Under the pieces are notes generated by a model, which saw nothing but the letters and a program-made list of their open reading frames with translations, searched no databases and was not told the origin of the DNA. The position numbers and the translations under genes are program-made. This document shows positions 1 to 13,500 of a DNA stretch of 64,000 nt, piece by piece. The stretch's first letter is position 1; every line of letters starts with the position of its first letter. The stretch comes from Rhodococcoides fascians A25f. GTDB taxonomy: Bacteria > Actinomycetota > Actinomycetes > Mycobacteriales > Mycobacteriaceae. The DNA lies in contig NZ_CP049744.1 in the NCBI RefSeq assembly GCF_000760935.2, positions 434,001 through 498,000 of the forward strand, given 5' to 3'.

Positions 1-3000
1 CGGAGTGCCGTCGCTGTTCGGGCCACTCACCTGCGGTGGCCGGGTGAGGTTCGGCGGGATCGAAGCTTCCTTCGGGTCGCCGCCTACGTTCATGAAGGCG
101 ACTCCCTCGCACCTGTCATTGCTACAGCAGCTACCTAGCGCGGCCACACCGACTGGGGTACTGATGCTCGGGGGGGAGCACCTCCGCGGAGACATGCTGG
201 CCGCGACGCGCCGAACCTCCCCAGACCTCGCCATAGTCAACGAATATGGACCGACCGAGGCGACAGTCGGGGCTACGTGTCTCACCCTCGCGCCGTCCGC
301 ACCCGACCCGGTGGGACGGGTCCCGATCGGGACTCCGCTGCCCGGCACTCGCATCCACGTGCTTGATCAGGCCTTGCGTCCGGTGCCCCCAGGGTGTCCT
401 GGGGAGATGTACATCGCGGGGGCGTTGCTTGCCCGTGGATACCTGCGCCGCCCAGACCGAACCGCCGAGCGATTCGTCGCCGATCCGTTCGGAGCGCCGG
501 GGGAACGGATGTATCGAACCGGCGACCTGGCCCAATGGGACGGGGGGCTCCTCACCTGCCTGGGACGTGCGGACCACCAGGTAAAGATACTCGGACACCG
601 CGTCGAGCTGGGCGAGGTCGAGGCCCGGCTGGTCGAGCATCCTGCGGTACGGGCGGTCGCTGTTGTCGTCCGTGAGGACCGCGCCGACCAGCCGCGGATC
701 GTGGCATACGTAGTTGCGCAACGGAATCAGAACATCGTTCCGGTCGAGATGCGCCGTTACCTCGAGGAACGGTTGCCAACCGCGATGGTGCCGGCCGCGA
801 CCGTCGTGCTCGACGCGCTCCCACTCACTCCCAATGGAAAACTAGATGTCCGCGCCCTACCCGCCCCGGAATACCGCGCGACCTCGGTGTGGCGCGGACC
901 GAAGACGGCTTTGGAGAAGACCCTCTGCCAGTTCTATCGGGATGTGCTCGGCGTCGAAGCCGAGATCGGTATCGATGATGGGTTCTTCGAGCTCGGTGGC
1001 GATTCGTTGCAGGCCACCCGCGTCGCGGGGCTGATCCGTGTCGAGTTGGGGGTCGAGGTGAACGGCCGGACCCTCTTCGACACTCCGACTGTCGCAGGGC
1101 TCGCCGGGACTCTGGAGAGCCGCCTGCGCACCGAGCCCACCCTGGTGCCCGTATCCACCGCGCCCGCCAGCCGCCCACCGCGTTTGCCGCTCTCGCGTGC
1201 CCAGCAGGGGCTCTGGCTACTCGATCGGATGTCGAATGCTGGTGCGGCCTACAACGTTCCGATCGTGCTTCGATTTCGGGGTCTTCTGGACCACGATGCA
1301 CTGGAATTGGCGGCTCGCGACCTCGTCGCCCGTCACGAGGTTTTGCGCACCGTGCTGCCTGAAGACGAATACGGCCCTCATCAGGTCGTTCTGGACGTCG
1401 GTGATACTCCGCTCGTACAAGGTGGAATCGACGGGCCGGACGTCAGCGAAGCAATCTCGGACGGGGCAGGCGTCGCCTTCCAGCTCGCCACCGATCGCCC
1501 GCTGCGGCTGCATCTGAGGCGCACCGGTCCCGACGAACACGTACTCCTTATGGTGGCGCACCATGTGGCCTGCGACGGGGCCTCGCTCCGGCCGTTGCTG
1601 CGCGATTTGGGCGAGGCCTATGTCGCCCGGAGCAGCGGTCAGGCACCATCGCGTGCGTCGCTTCCGCTGCAATACGCCGATGTCGCTCTCCGACAGAATG
1701 CGGAGCCGCTCGAACTGATGGAACGCGGGCTCGCCTACTGGGAACAACGCCTCGGTGGTGCCCCGAGGCATCTGGCCCTACCGGGTGCCCGCCCGGTACC
1801 CGCCCAGCGCTCCCATCGTGGCGGGGTCGTGCCGTGTGTTGTACCCGTCGAGCTACATCGGGCTCTGGATGATCTGGCCGCCGCGAGTGGCGTCACCACT
1901 TTCATGGTCGTCCATGCGGGACTCGCCGCGACGTTCCACCGCCTGGGTGCTGGCACAGACATCTCGCTCGGTACGGTCGTCCGCGGGCGGCCCACGCCGG
2001 ACCTCGAGGATATGGTCGGCTTCTTCGTCAACACTTTGGTTCTGCGTGTCGATCTCGCCGGCGGCCCGTCGTTCCGGGACCTGCTCGCACGCGTCCGTGA
2101 GACCGACCTCGACGCTTTCGCCCACCAGGACGTGCCGTTCGAGCAGGTGGTCGAGCGGCTCGCACCGCGACGTTCTCTCGGACGCAATCCGCTTTTCGAG
2201 GTAATGCTCTCTTTCCGGACCGATGATCCTGTCGAATACCTCGCGTCGTTCGCTGGATCGCCGGATCTCGAGGTGTCCATCGAGACTCTTCCGACCGCTG
2301 TCGTCAAGTACGACCTGGCATTCGAGCTCAGGGAGGTACGCGGTCCCGGGGGGCTTCCCGGCGGTCTCATCGGCGAGCTCGAATACAGCGCCGACAGATT
2401 TGATGAAGAGACCGCTGAACTTCTGGTCGAACGGCTTTTACAGATCTTGCAGGCCGGGTCGGATCGACCAGACACCGAGGTCGGCCAACTTGCCGTACTC
2501 GACATCGCCGAGCCTGCCGTCTTGCTCACGCCCCCGAATGGACCCGTCGGTGAAAAACCCGCTGCGACGGAGGAGCGCGGACCGTGGCGCGCCCCGCAGA
2601 CGCCGCGAGAGGTGGTGTTGGCTCAGCTGATCGAGGGCGTGCTCGACACGACTGCGATTGGCCTCGACGACGACTTCTTCGAGCGCGGGGGGCAGTCACT
2701 GTCCGCCATCCGAATGCTGAGCCAGATCCGCGCCGCGCTGGGTGCTGAGCTGTCTGTCGCGGCATTTTTCGAGGCACCGACGATTGCGGGAATTTGCGCG
2801 GCCTTGGACGCGGATGTCCCCGCACGTTCGAGGTTGATACCTGCCGACCCTCGGCCGACCCGAGTGCCGCTTTCGTTCGCACAGCAGCGGCTATGGTTCC
2901 TCACCCACCTCGATGGGCTCAGCGCCTCGTACACGATTCCCGCGACTATTCGGCTACGCGGAGGGCTGGACCGTTCAGCCATCACAGCCGCGCTTGCCGA

Positions 3001-6000
3001 TCTGGTGGATCGTCACGAAATTCTGCGCACGATCTACGTCGAGGACGCAGGCGGTGCTCATCAGGTCGTGCTGCCTCCGGGTGCCAGCCCGGTGCCGCTT
3101 CCGGTCGTCAAGGTGGACGAGGAAGGGCTGGCTGTCGAGCTGGATCGGGTTGCCGACGAAGAGTTCTTGCTCGCGCGGGAAATCCCGCTACGCGCCCGGC
3201 TGTTCGAGCTCGGCCCCGACGAGCACGTGCTACACGTGCTCCTGCATCACATTGCGGGCGACGGATGGTCGATGGACCGACTGGCCGCCGACCTCGGCCT
3301 TGCCTATTCCGCCCGGGTCAGGGGTGGACCGCCGGATTGGACGCCTCTCCCGGTGCAGTACGCCGACTACACCCTGTGGCAACTCGAGGTTCTCGGTTCC
3401 GAAGAGGACCCGGCCAGCCCGATCGCCCGCCAGATCGCGTTCTGGCGGAAGACATTGGCAGGGCTGCCCGAGGAACTAGAGCTGCCTACGGACCGTCCCC
3501 GACCGCCCGTGCCGTCCTACCGTGGCGGGCGCGTCGCGTTCTCGGTACCCGCTGAGCTGCATGCCGGGCTGCTGGCGCTCGGTCGGGACAACAAGGTCAG
3601 CCTTTTCATGACGATCCATGCCGCGCTGGGAACCATGCTGTCGCGAATGGGTGCGGGAAGCGACGTGCCGATCGGTACCCCGGTTGCCGGTCGAACCGAC
3701 GGCTCACTCGACGATCTGGTCGGGTTTTTCGTCAACACCCTTGTACTGCGGACCGACCTGACGGGCGATCCGACGTTTGCCGAACTGCTCGAACGGGTTC
3801 GGCGAACAGATTTGGACGCATATGCACACCAGGACTTGCCGTTCGAGCGGCTCGTAGAGCAGGTCGCCCCAGTCCGCTCACTGGCTCGGCACCCGTTGTT
3901 TCAGGTGCTGCTCGGCCTCGACGACAACCAGTCGGCATTGAATCACCTGCGTATGCCTGGGCTGACGACTGAGCTGGAGCGCACCCGGGGGGGACGGGCC
4001 AAGTTCGACCTGTCTTTTTTTCTGGACCAAGAGCACGATCTCCACGGCAGTCCCGCTGGCCTGACCGGTGCCGTCGAGTACAGCACCGACCTTTTCGACG
4101 AGGCCACCGCCCGCTCGATTGCGCGGCGTCTTCAACAAGTGCTGTCGGCCGTGGTGTCAGACCCGGAAGTGCCGATCAGCCGGATACCAGTGCTGGCCGC
4201 AGCCGAACGGTCCACTCTCCTGCAATGGGGCGCCGATCCCAGGCCCATCTCCGTCCTCACCCCAGCTGAACTCGTTCAGGAGCAGGTGTGGCGTATCCCG
4301 GACGAAGTCGCGGTAATTTGCGGGAATCAGCAGCTCACGTATCGCGAACTCGACGAGCGGGCCAACCAGCTGTCCTGGGTACTGAGGGGGCGCGGAGCTC
4401 AAGCGGAACGAATCGTCGCCATTGCGCTGAGAAGATCGGTATATCTCCCCGTCGCGTTGCTAGCTGTCGCCAAGTCCGGAGCCGCGGCGTTGTTGCTCGA
4501 CCCTGAAGCGCCCACCGAGCGCCTCGACGCCATCATCGCGGATTCAGAGGCGAGAGCCGTCGTGACGGACCTAGCCACGGAGTCTCGACTATCCGCTTCC
4601 GATATTGTCTTCGCGCTGGACACACAGCGAATGCAAGTCGAACTTGCCGAATGCGACCCGCGCACAGCTCCACCGCCCACCGGAACGTCGCAGTCGTCGG
4701 CGTATGTGGTGTACACGTCTGGCTCTACCGGCACGCCAAAAGGTGTGGTGATGCCACGCTCGGGACTGGTCAACTTGTTGGTCTGGCATCGAGAAACCCA
4801 CCGTGTGCTGCCGGGGGCTCGCGTCGCCCAATTTCTCTCACTGGCGTTCGACTTCGTTGTGCAGGAGATCTGGCAGACGCTGGCCGGCGGGAAGACGTTG
4901 ATGGTGCCGGAGGATGACGTGCGCCGTGACCTCGAGCGCTTCGCCATGTGGGTTGATCATCATGCAGTCACGGAACTGTTCGCGCCGCGACTGGTGATCG
5001 ACTCGTTGTTGGAGGCGGCCGCGACGATGGGCGTGTCACTGGGGACTGTCACAGATCTGTTCCAGGGGGGCGAGGCGTTCCGGCTGGGTGCCGATTTGAG
5101 AGCGTGGTGCACAACGCCCGATGGTGACAACACCCGAATCCGGGTGCACAACATCTACGGCCCCGCCGAGACGCATGCCGCCACCGCGACCACCTTGGCT
5201 GCCGATTCGGCCCGCTGGCCTGGCGTGGCTCCCATCGGACGACCGATCCACAACGCAACCGTGTTCGTACTCGACCGCGCAATGGGTCTGGTTCCGCCGG
5301 GCGTGGTCGGAGAGCTTCACATCGGGGGTGCGCAGTTGGCCCGCGGCTACCTGCGTCAACCCGGCCGAACCGCAGAACGATTCGTAGCTAACCCGTTCGA
5401 TGAAACGGGGACACGCATGTACCGCACCGGTGACTTGGTGCGGTGGACGTTGGCAGGCGAACTGGAGTTCGTGGGCCGCGACGATGACCAAGTCAAGGTC
5501 CGCGGCTTCCGTGTCGAGCCGGGCGAAATTGAGGCAGCGCTCGTCGATCATCCCGGAGTGGCCGCCGCCGCTGTACTGCCACGAGCCGACACCGGAGAAA
5601 CCCGCCTTGTCGCTTACGTCGTCCCGGCACCCGCAGGCGGAGAGCATGCGCCTGTGTCCCACTGGCGCGAGATGGCATCCCATCTGGCGCGCAGGCTTCC
5701 CGACTATCTGGTGCCTTCAGCGTTTGTACTGCTCCACGCACTCCCATTGACCCGGAACGGCAAGCTGGACAAGTCAGCTCTGCCTGCGCCGACGGTGGTG
5801 TCGAGTTCCAGCCCCGAGCAGCCACTCACCAGCGCCCAGGCCTTGCTGTGCAAGGTGTTTGCGACGGTGCTGGGCCTCGACTCGGTCGGTGTGGACGACG
5901 GGTTCTTCGAATTGGGCGGCGACAGCATCGTCTCCATCCAGCTTGTCGGCGCTGCCCGGCGGGAGGGCTTGACTTTTACCGTCCGGGACGTCTTCGAGCA

Positions 6001-7582
6001 CCGGACACCCGCTGGTCTTGCAGAAATTGCTCGCCCGGCCAGTGCCGAACCCGCGGAGGAGCCTGGTAGCGGAATTGGAATGGTTTCGCTGTTACCCATC
6101 ACCCGGTGGCTTGCGGAGCGCAATCTGACCGCCGCGGAGGGCTCTACGCTCCGCGAATTCAGCATGTCCACGGTACTGCAGGTGCCCGCCGACCTGGGGA
6201 TGGACCGGCTCATCACGTCAATTCAAACTCTGGTGGACAGACACGAGGTGCTGCGCAGTACCTTCGGGGTCGGAGGCAGCGGGTCAACCGCGGTCGACCT
6301 GTGGGTGCACGAGGTGCATCCCGAAGGGGCGGTTACGGCCGCTGATTTGGTGCAGCGGGTCGACGCCATAGGCCTCGACGGCGACACGCTCGATGAGAAA
6401 GTCCGCCATCATGGTCTTGCTGCCCGGGGCCGCCTCGACCTTGCCGGCTCGATGCTCCAGGTGGTCTGGTTCGACCGCGGGCCCGAGATAGCAGGCTTGT
6501 TAGCCGTCGTCATTCATCACCTTGTCATCGACGGCGTGTCCTGGCGTGTGTTGGTAGCCGATCTCGCGGAAACGTGGCGCGCAGCGCACGCCGGCCGCCC
6601 CGTCGAACCGAACCCTCCCACAGGCACCTATCGACGTTGGGCGCAGCGACTCACAGCTACTGCCCCGAACCTTCGCGGGGAGTTGCCGCACTGGACCAAT
6701 GTCCTCGGTCGTAAGGACGAACCGATAGCGCACCGGGGCCTCGACCCAGTGCTCGACACATACGGCCGGGCCGGATCGTTGACGGCCCGGCTCCCAGGTG
6801 CCATCACCCATCAGGTGCTCACGACAGTTGTGCAGGCGTTCCATGCCGAGATCAACGACGTGCTGCTCACTGCATTCTCGCTGGCGGTAAGGGATTGGCA
6901 GGCTCGTCGGCGACGATCAGGTAGCAGCGGGGGATTGCTGATCCACTTGGAAAGTCACGGCCGTGAGGAGGGCCTGTTCGAAGGAATGGATCTTTCGAGC
7001 ACGGTGGGATGGTTCACGACCCTTTACCCGGTCCGTCTCGACCCCGGCCCGGGCTCAGATCCAGGAGTGGCCCTCAAACGGGTCAAGGATCAGCTGCGCT
7101 CGAATCCGAACCGCGGCATCGGCTACGGCCTATTGCGCTATATCGACGTTGTCGGCGCTGCCGCACTCGCCGGCTTGCCTCACCCACAACTCGCGTTCAA
7201 CTACCTCGGCAGGTTCGAGGTGGGTGCCGACGTTGAATTCGCCCCGGCAGGCTCGGTGGCGTCGCTCATACCAGGAGAACACCCGGAAATGCCGTTGGCG
7301 CATGTGCTCGAACTCAACCCGCGCACCGAAGTCGGTCCGACCGGCCCTGAGCTCGTCGCGAGCTGGACTTGGGCCGGCGACTTGCTCACCGAGGTCGACG
7401 TAGCAGCCCTCAACGACATCTGGTTTGCGCACCTCACGGCATTGGCCGAGCTTGCAGCCCGTCCTGATGCCGGGGGAATGAGTACCTCAGATGTGTCGCT
7501 GGACTCGCTCAGCCAGACCGAACTCGATGAGTTCGAACTGTTCGCGCGCGACCTCAAATCCGAATGGGAGAACCAGCTGTGA
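1..7582 (+). CDS. Nonribosomal peptide synthetase, 5'-truncated: (A)-T | C-T | C-A-T-E, modules 1-3
   Basis: The gene enters from upstream in the frame whose codon starts at base 2. The window opens inside an A domain near motif A4. Its visible specificity positions read K-M-G-E-V-G, as in asparagine-type codes. Its T domain carries GGDSL near nt 990. A C domain follows (about nt 1177-2490, HHVACDG). It runs directly into a T domain (GGQSL near nt 2690), so module 2 has no A domain. Next come C (HHIAGDG, nt 3246), A (nt 4260-5790), T (GGDSI, nt 5910) and E (nt 6080-7480, HHLVIDG). The last A domain reads about D-F-Q-F-F-G-I-A-A-K, closest to the pipecolate/proline-type codes I know. A GGDSI-type T domain before E is typical. 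The C-terminus is a short acidic helix that could serve as a donor docking element. The start and any lipid-initiation C domain lie outside the window. Confidence 0.96.
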   Translation, partial: GVPSLFGPLTCGGRVRFGGIEASFGSPPTFMKATPSHLSLLQQLPSAATPTGVLMLGGEHLRGDMLAATRRTSPDLAIVNEYGPTEATVGATCLTLAPSAPDPVGRVPIGTPLPGTRIHVLDQALRPVPPGCPGEMYIAGALLARGYLRRPDRTAERFVADPFGAPGERMYRTGDLAQWDGGLLTCLGRADHQVKILGHRVELGEVEARLVEHPAVRAVAVVVREDRADQPRIVAYVVAQRNQNIVPVEMRRYLEERLPTAMVPAATVVLDALPLTPNGKLDVRALPAPEYRATSVWRGPKTALEKTLCQFYRDVLGVEAEIGIDDGFFELGGDSLQATRVAGLIRVELGVEVNGRTLFDTPTVAGLAGTLESRLRTEPTLVPVSTAPASRPPRLPLSRAQQGLWLLDRMSNAGAAYNVPIVLRFRGLLDHDALELAARDLVARHEVLRTVLPEDEYGPHQVVLDVGDTPLVQGGIDGPDVSEAISDGAGVAFQLATDRPLRLHLRRTGPDEHVLLMVAHHVACDGASLRPLLRDLGEAYVARSSGQAPSRASLPLQYADVALRQNAEPLELMERGLAYWEQRLGGAPRHLALPGARPVPAQRSHRGGVVPCVVPVELHRALDDLAAASGVTTFMVVHAGLAATFHRLGAGTDISLGTVVRGRPTPDLEDMVGFFVNTLVLRVDLAGGPSFRDLLARVRETDLDAFAHQDVPFEQVVERLAPRRSLGRNPLFEVMLSFRTDDPVEYLASFAGSPDLEVSIETLPTAVVKYDLAFELREVRGPGGLPGGLIGELEYSADRFDEETAELLVERLLQILQAGSDRPDTEVGQLAVLDIAEPAVLLTPPNGPVGEKPAATEERGPWRAPQTPREVVLAQLIEGVLDTTAIGLDDDFFERGGQSLSAIRMLSQIRAALGAELSVAAFFEAPTIAGICAALDADVPARSRLIPADPRPTRVPLSFAQQRLWFLTHLDGLSASYTIPATIRLRGGLDRSAITAALADLVDRHEILRTIYVEDAGGAHQVVLPPGASPVPLPVVKVDEEGLAVELDRVADEEFLLAREIPLRARLFELGPDEHVLHVLLHHIAGDGWSMDRLAADLGLAYSARVRGGPPDWTPLPVQYADYTLWQLEVLGSEEDPASPIARQIAFWRKTLAGLPEELELPTDRPRPPVPSYRGGRVAFSVPAELHAGLLALGRDNKVSLFMTIHAALGTMLSRMGAGSDVPIGTPVAGRTDGSLDDLVGFFVNTLVLRTDLTGDPTFAELLERVRRTDLDAYAHQDLPFERLVEQVAPVRSLARHPLFQVLLGLDDNQSALNHLRMPGLTTELERTRGGRAKFDLSFFLDQEHDLHGSPAGLTGAVEYSTDLFDEATARSIARRLQQVLSAVVSDPEVPISRIPVLAAAERSTLLQWGADPRPISVLTPAELVQEQVWRIPDEVAVICGNQQLTYRELDERANQLSWVLRGRGAQAERIVAIALRRSVYLPVALLAVAKSGAAALLLDPEAPTERLDAIIADSEARAVVTDLATESRLSASDIVFALDTQRMQVELAECDPRTAPPPTGTSQSSAYVVYTSGSTGTPKGVVMPRSGLVNLLVWHRETHRVLPGARVAQFLSLAFDFVVQEIWQTLAGGKTLMVPEDDVRRDLERFAMWVDHHAVTELFAPRLVIDSLLEAAATMGVSLGTVTDLFQGGEAFRLGADLRAWCTTPDGDNTRIRVHNIYGPAETHAATATTLAADSARWPGVAPIGRPIHNATVFVLDRAMGLVPPGVVGELHIGGAQLARGYLRQPGRTAERFVANPFDETGTRMYRTGDLVRWTLAGELEFVGRDDDQVKVRGFRVEPGEIEAALVDHPGVAAAAVLPRADTGETRLVAYVVPAPAGGEHAPVSHWREMASHLARRLPDYLVPSAFVLLHALPLTRNGKLDKSALPAPTVVSSSSPEQPLTSAQALLCKVFATVLGLDSVGVDDGFFELGGDSIVSIQLVGAARREGLTFTVRDVFEHRTPAGLAEIARPASAEPAEEPGSGIGMVSLLPITRWLAERNLTAAEGSTLREFSMSTVLQVPADLGMDRLITSIQTLVDRHEVLRSTFGVGGSGSTAVDLWVHEVHPEGAVTAADLVQRVDAIGLDGDTLDEKVRHHGLAARGRLDLAGSMLQVVWFDRGPEIAGLLAVVIHHLVIDGVSWRVLVADLAETWRAAHAGRPVEPNPPTGTYRRWAQRLTATAPNLRGELPHWTNVLGRKDEPIAHRGLDPVLDTYGRAGSLTARLPGAITHQVLTTVVQAFHAEINDVLLTAFSLAVRDWQARRRRSGSSGGLLIHLESHGREEGLFEGMDLSSTVGWFTTLYPVRLDPGPGSDPGVALKRVKDQLRSNPNRGIGYGLLRYIDVVGAAALAGLPHPQLAFNYLGRFEVGADVEFAPAGSVASLIPGEHPEMPLAHVLELNPRTEVGPTGPELVASWTWAGDLLTEVDVAALNDIWFAHLTALAELAARPDAGGMSTSDVSLDSLSQTELDEFELFARDLKSEWENQL

Positions 7583-10500
7583 GCCGCAGTGTTGTCGAAG
7601 ATGTCTTGCCACTCTCACCGCTGCAGGAGGGTCTGCTCTTTCACAGCTCGTTCGACACATCAGCTCCCGACGCCTACGTCGTGCAAATGGCGTTCGACGT
7701 ATCCGGACCGCTTGATGCTGACACCCTCCACACTGCTGTCGCAGCGGTGGTGGCCAGGCACCTGAACCTGCGGTCGGCGTTTCGGCAGCGCTCTTCTGGG
7801 GAGTGGGCCCAGATCGTCCTGCGTGAAGTGCCGCCGGCATGGCGGTACATGGATCTGAGTGCCATACCTACCGCTGAACGCGAGGCTGCCGCCGTCGTCG
7901 CACTGGAAGAAGAGCGGCGGTCCGGATTCGATCTCGGGCGCCCACCACTGGTCCGCTTTGCGCTGCTGCGCCTAGGCCAGCACGAACACAGGCTTGTGGT
8001 GACCAACCACCATGCCGTTCTCGACGGGTGGTCGGTTCCCGTCCTGCTGCGAGACTTGCTGGCCGCCTACGAAAACGGCGGTAGTGCTGCAACGTTGCCG
8101 TCTGTCAGCTCCTACCGCGATCATGCACGCTGGCTTGCCGCTCAAGACCGTCCCGCCGCAGTGGCGGCCTGGGACACGGCGATGGACGGTGTCGACGAGC
8201 CCACTCTTGTGGCTCCGGGTGTCCGTCACTCCACGGCTTTTTCCGCCGACGTGGAATACGGTGTCGACGCGGACCTGTCGGCGGCGGTGAGCGTTCGTGC
8301 GCGGGAGCAAGGGCTGACCTTGAATACCGTCTTCCAGGTCGCTTGGGGCCTGGTGCTCGCCCAGCTCACCGGCCGAACCGACATCGTATTCGGCATGACG
8401 GTGTCACTGCGTCCGGCGGAGCTCCCCGGCGCGGCGGAGATGGTCGGACCCCTGATCAATACCGTTCCGGTCCGGGTCCGCCTACGACACGAAGAATCAC
8501 TAACCCAACTGTTGGCGCGTGTCGCGCGGGAACAAACCGCCTTGCTGAGCCACCAGCACTTGGGCCTGGCCGAAGTGGTGCGCCGGGTCGGCGTCGGAGA
8601 ATTATTCGACACCCAGATGGTGTTCCAGAACTACCCGGTCGTGCGTGCCGCAGACGCCGAGAAGCGAATCACGCTCGCACCCACCCGCAGCAGGGCGGCC
8701 ACTCACTACCCGCTGGTGCTCGTGGCCGCCGCGCGTGAGAACTTGACCCTGCGGTTGGGTTATCGCACCGACCTTGTAGCTCGTGCCGATGCTGAGGCGC
8801 TCATCGGTCGATTGGTTCGCGTGCTGGAGGATGTCGCCTCCAACCCGGACCAGCTGGTCGGTCGGATGCAGTTACTAGGAAATCAGGAGCGCTCCCGGGT
8901 TCTCGCGCTGGCCCATGGTCCGGTGCTCAATCCTCCTCGTCACGGTGTCGTCCGCATGGTCGAGGCGACCGTGGACACCTCTCCCGACGCCGTCGCAGTG
9001 ATCGCCGAACCTGACCTGACCTACCGGGAGTTGGACGAGCGTGCCAATCGCCTGGCGCGGTATCTCGTGGAACGTGGCGCGGCCGCCGAACGGTACGTGG
9101 CTATCGCACTGCCGCGTGGCCCGGAACTGGTTGTTGCCTTGCTCGCAGTGCTCAAGTCCGGAGCCGCCTACCTGCCCCTGGATATCGATAGTCCTCCCGC
9201 GCGACTAGCCGAGATGTTGCAGGACACGGAACCCGTCCTCGTCCTGGCCACGCGTGATACCGCTGATCTCTTTTCGGGGACAAACCGAATGGTGCCGCTC
9301 GTCGATAACGACCTCTGTGCCGGATATCCAGAACATCGCCTGACCGATACCGAGCGGGCGCGTCCGGCTTCCCCGCACGATCCCGCATACGTGATTTATA
9401 CGTCCGGGTCGACCGGGCGGCCGAAGGGAGTGGTAATCGAGCACCGTTCACTCAGTGCTTACCTGCAGTGGGCTCGGTCGGCATACCCGATGACGGCCGG
9501 AACGTCACTGGTGCACTCGCCGGTCTCCTTCGATCTGACCGTCACCGCTCTCTACACCACCTTGGTCAGCGGCGGCCGGGTCCAACTCAGTGACCTGGCC
9601 GACGACGTGGTCAGTGGTTCGCGGCCCACGTTCGTCAAGGGCACACCGAGCCACCTCGCCATGCTCGACGCGGCGCCGGACGCGGTGTCGCCCAGTGATG
9701 CGCTCATGCTCGGTGGAGAGCTGCTGGTTGGCGAAGTACTCGACGTATGGCGACGACGGCACCCTGATGCCACCGTATTCAACGTCTACGGCGCAACCGA
9801 GGCGACCGTCAACAGCGTCCAGAACGAGATCGCACCCTGCGCCGAAATCGCGCCTGGGGCGGTACCGGTCGGTCGTCCCTTCCCAGATACTCAGATATTC
9901 GTTGTCGACGCCGCATTGCGTCCGGTCCCGGTCGGGGTTACAGGAGAGGTGTATATCGCGGGCACCGGCTTGGCCCGCGGGTACCTCAACCAGCCCGGCC
10001 TGACCGCCGGACGGTTCGTTGCATCCCCATTCGCAGCGGGTGCTCGGATGTACCGCACGGGCGATCTCGCTCGGTGGAACACGGAGGGCTTGCTGGAGTT
10101 CGTGGGTAGGGTCGACGGACAAGTGAAGGTCCAGGGCTACCGGATCGAGCTGGGTGAGATCGAGGCCGCGTTGGCCCGTTCTGCCGACGTCGATAGAGCG
10201 ACGGCAATTGTCCGCGAGGACCGAGTTGGCGATCGGCGACTCGTAGCCTATGTAGTGTCTGGCGATCGAGGACTCGATGTCGCCCAGCTTCGCGAGCAGC
10301 TCGCCACTGTGCTGCCCGCATACATGGTGCCGTCGGCGATCGTCGAACTCGACGCGCTGCCATTGACTCGCAACGGCAAGCTCGACCGTGCAGCACTGCC
10401 GGTGCCGGGTCCTGCCGTGGCCCAGCTGGGTCGACCTCCGCGTTCGCCGCGCGAGGAGATCCTGTGCGGGCTTTTTGCCGACGTGCTCGGCGTGCCGGCG

Positions 10501-13500
10501 GCCGGTGTAGACGATAGCTTCTTCGACCTGGGCGGGCATTCTTTGCTCGCGACCCGTTTGGTCAGCCGGGTCCGGTCGGTACTTGGCTGCGATTTGGCCA
10601 TCCGTCAGTTGTTCGACACCCCAACTGTGGCCGGTCTTGTCGACGCAATCGATAGGACCGGACCCGGGCCGGCCGCGCGTGCCCGGGTGACTGCAGTGCG
10701 ACCGCGTCCAGAGCGGGTCCCGCTCTCTCACGCCCAGCTGCGGCTGTGGTTCCTCGATTCATTTGATGACGATTCGGTGGCGTACAACGCACCAGTGGCA
10801 ATACGCCTGTCCGGCAAGCTCGATCGGGCGGCGCTGCAAATCGCGTTGGCCGACCTGCGAGAACGGCATGAGAGCCTGCGGACCGTGATCGGTTCCGACG
10901 TCGACGGACCGTTTCAGGTGGTGCTGCAGCCCGACCAGGTCTCCGACGAATTGGAGATTGTCGAAACCACCTCGGACGACCTGGCGGCGGACGTTTCCAC
11001 CCACAGTGCGCACCACTTTGATCTGGCCGTGGAGACGCCGTTTCGGGCAACATTGTTTGCGGTCTCACCTGACGACCACGTGCTGCTGTTGGTCAGTCAT
11101 CACATCGCCAGTGACGCCTGGTCACGTGCGCCACTTGCTCGCGATCTGACAACTGCATTCGCCGCACGAACTGCGGGCCGAGCCCCGGGGTGGGATCCGT
11201 TGCCGGTGCAGTACGCGGACTACGCGCTCTGGCAGCACGCGGTTTTGGGCACCGCTGACGATCCGGACAGTGTTCTGGCTCGGCAGTTGGCGTACTGGCG
11301 CGAACGCCTCGCCGGGTCACCCGATGTCTTGGATCTGCCGACCGATCGGTCGCGGCCGGTGGTGTCGTCGCACCGTGGTGGCCGGGTGAGTTTCACGGTT
11401 CCGGCGGACTTGCATCGTGGTATCACCGAGTTGGCTCGTGAGCTTCAGGCGACACCGTTCATGGTGGTGCAGGCCGCGGTGGCGGCGTTGCTCTCGCGGC
11501 TGGGCGCGGGCACCGACGTGCCACTTGGCTCGCCTATTGCGAGCCGCACCGACGACGCACTCGACGATCTGATCGGCTTCTTCGTCAACACACTCGTATT
11601 GCGGGTGGACTTGTCCGGGAACCCGATGTTCCGCGAGGTCGTCCGACGGGTGCGGGAATCTGCGTTGGGGGCATATGCACACCAGGACGTGCCGTTCGAG
11701 CGGGTCGTCGAAGCTCTTAACCCGCCGCGAGCTCTCAACCGCCACCCACTGTTCCAAGTACTGCTCACTTTCAACAACACCGACCCGCAGGGTGCTGTCG
11801 CTCAAGTGGAGGCGCTCCCCGGTCTTGAGGTGACGCAGGTCAGTGCCGAGACGGAGCACGTCAAGTTCGATTTGTCGTTCGGGTTCGCCGAGTATCGCGA
11901 AGATAACGGCGACCCGGCCGGGCTGCGGGGCTCACTCGATTACAGCACTGATTTGTTTGATCGGGCGACGGTGGACCGGATGGCGGGGCAGTTGCTTGCT
12001 GTGTTGGGTGCTGTTGTGGTCGATCCGGATGTTTCGGTTGGTGCGGTCGATGTTGTGGGTGCTGGTGGGCGGGCCGAGTTGTTGGGTTGGGGTTCGGGTG
12101 AGCGGCGGGTTGTTCGGGGTGTGTTGTTGCCGCAGTTGGTGGCGGAGCAGGTAGTGGCGACGCCGTCGGCGGTGGCGGTGGTGGATGGTTCGGTTTCGGT
12201 GACGTATGCGGAGTTGGACGTTCGGGTGGATCGGTTGGCCCGGGTGTTGCGTGATCGCGGTGTGGGGCGTGGTGATCGTGTCGCCGTTGTGTTGCCGGCG
12301 ACGTTGGGTGCTGTGGTTGCGATGTTGGCGGTGTTGCGTCGTGGGGCGGCGTATGTGCCGGTGGATGTCGATCATCCGGCGGAGCGGGTGTCGTTCGTGC
12401 TGGGTGATGCCGCTCCGGTGGTGGTGGTGACTGATTCGTCGGCTCGTGAATTGGTTGTGGGCAGTAAGGTTCCGGTGCTCGTGGTCGATGAGGTCGAGAT
12501 GCTGCCGGTCATCGGTGGGGTCCCGGATGTGGTGGTGGATCCGGGTGATGCGGCGTATGTGATCTATACGTCGGGTTCGACCGGGCGACCGAAGGGTGTG
12601 GTGGTCGAGCATCGGTCGTTGGGTGCGTATCTGGAGCGGGCCCGTGTGGTGTATCAGCCTGCGGTGTCGGGGTCGTCGTTGGTGCATTCGTCGTTGGCTT
12701 TCGATTTGACGGTGACGGCGTTGTGGTCGCCGTTGGTGTCGGGTGGTTGTGTGCATTTGGGGGTGTTGGACGATCGCGCGGATGTGGATGTGCGGCCTTC
12801 GTTGATGAAGGTCACGCCGTCGCATCTGCCGTTGTTGGAGGTGTTGCCTGAGGAGTTTTCGCCGTCCGAGTTGTTGGTGGTCGGTGGTGAGGCGTTGTCG
12901 GGTGAGTTGTTGGAGGGGTGGCGGGCGGCGCATCCGGATGTCGTGGTGGTGAATGCGTATGGTCCGACTGAGGCGACGGTGAATTGCTTGGATTATCGGG
13001 TGCCGTCGGGCGCATTGGTGGGTGCGGTTCCGGTGGGGCGTCCGTTCTGGAATTCGCGGGCGTATGTGTTGGATGCTGGGTTGGGTTTGGTGGCGCCGGG
13101 TGTTGTGGGTGAGCTGTATGTGGCGGGGTCGGTGTTGGCTCGTGGGTATCACGAGCGGGCGGGTCTGACATCGGAGCGGTTCGTGGCGGATCCGTTCGGT
13201 CCGTCGGGTGAGCGGATGTATCGGACGGGGGATCTGGCGCGGTGGAGCGCTGCGGGCGAGTTGGTATTCGCAGGTCGGGCGGATGATCAGGTCAAGGTGC
13301 GGGGGCATCGGATCGAGCCCGGTGAGATCGCGGCCCGGTTGTGCGAGCGGGTCGATGTTGTTCGAGCTGTGGTGGTGGTCCGTGAGGATGTCCCCGGCGA
13401 TGTCCGCCTCGTTGCCTATGTTGTTCCCGCTGTTTCCGGATCTGCAGATGTCACGTCGTGGCGCAAGCACCTGGTTCAGGAGCTGCCGGAATATATGGTT

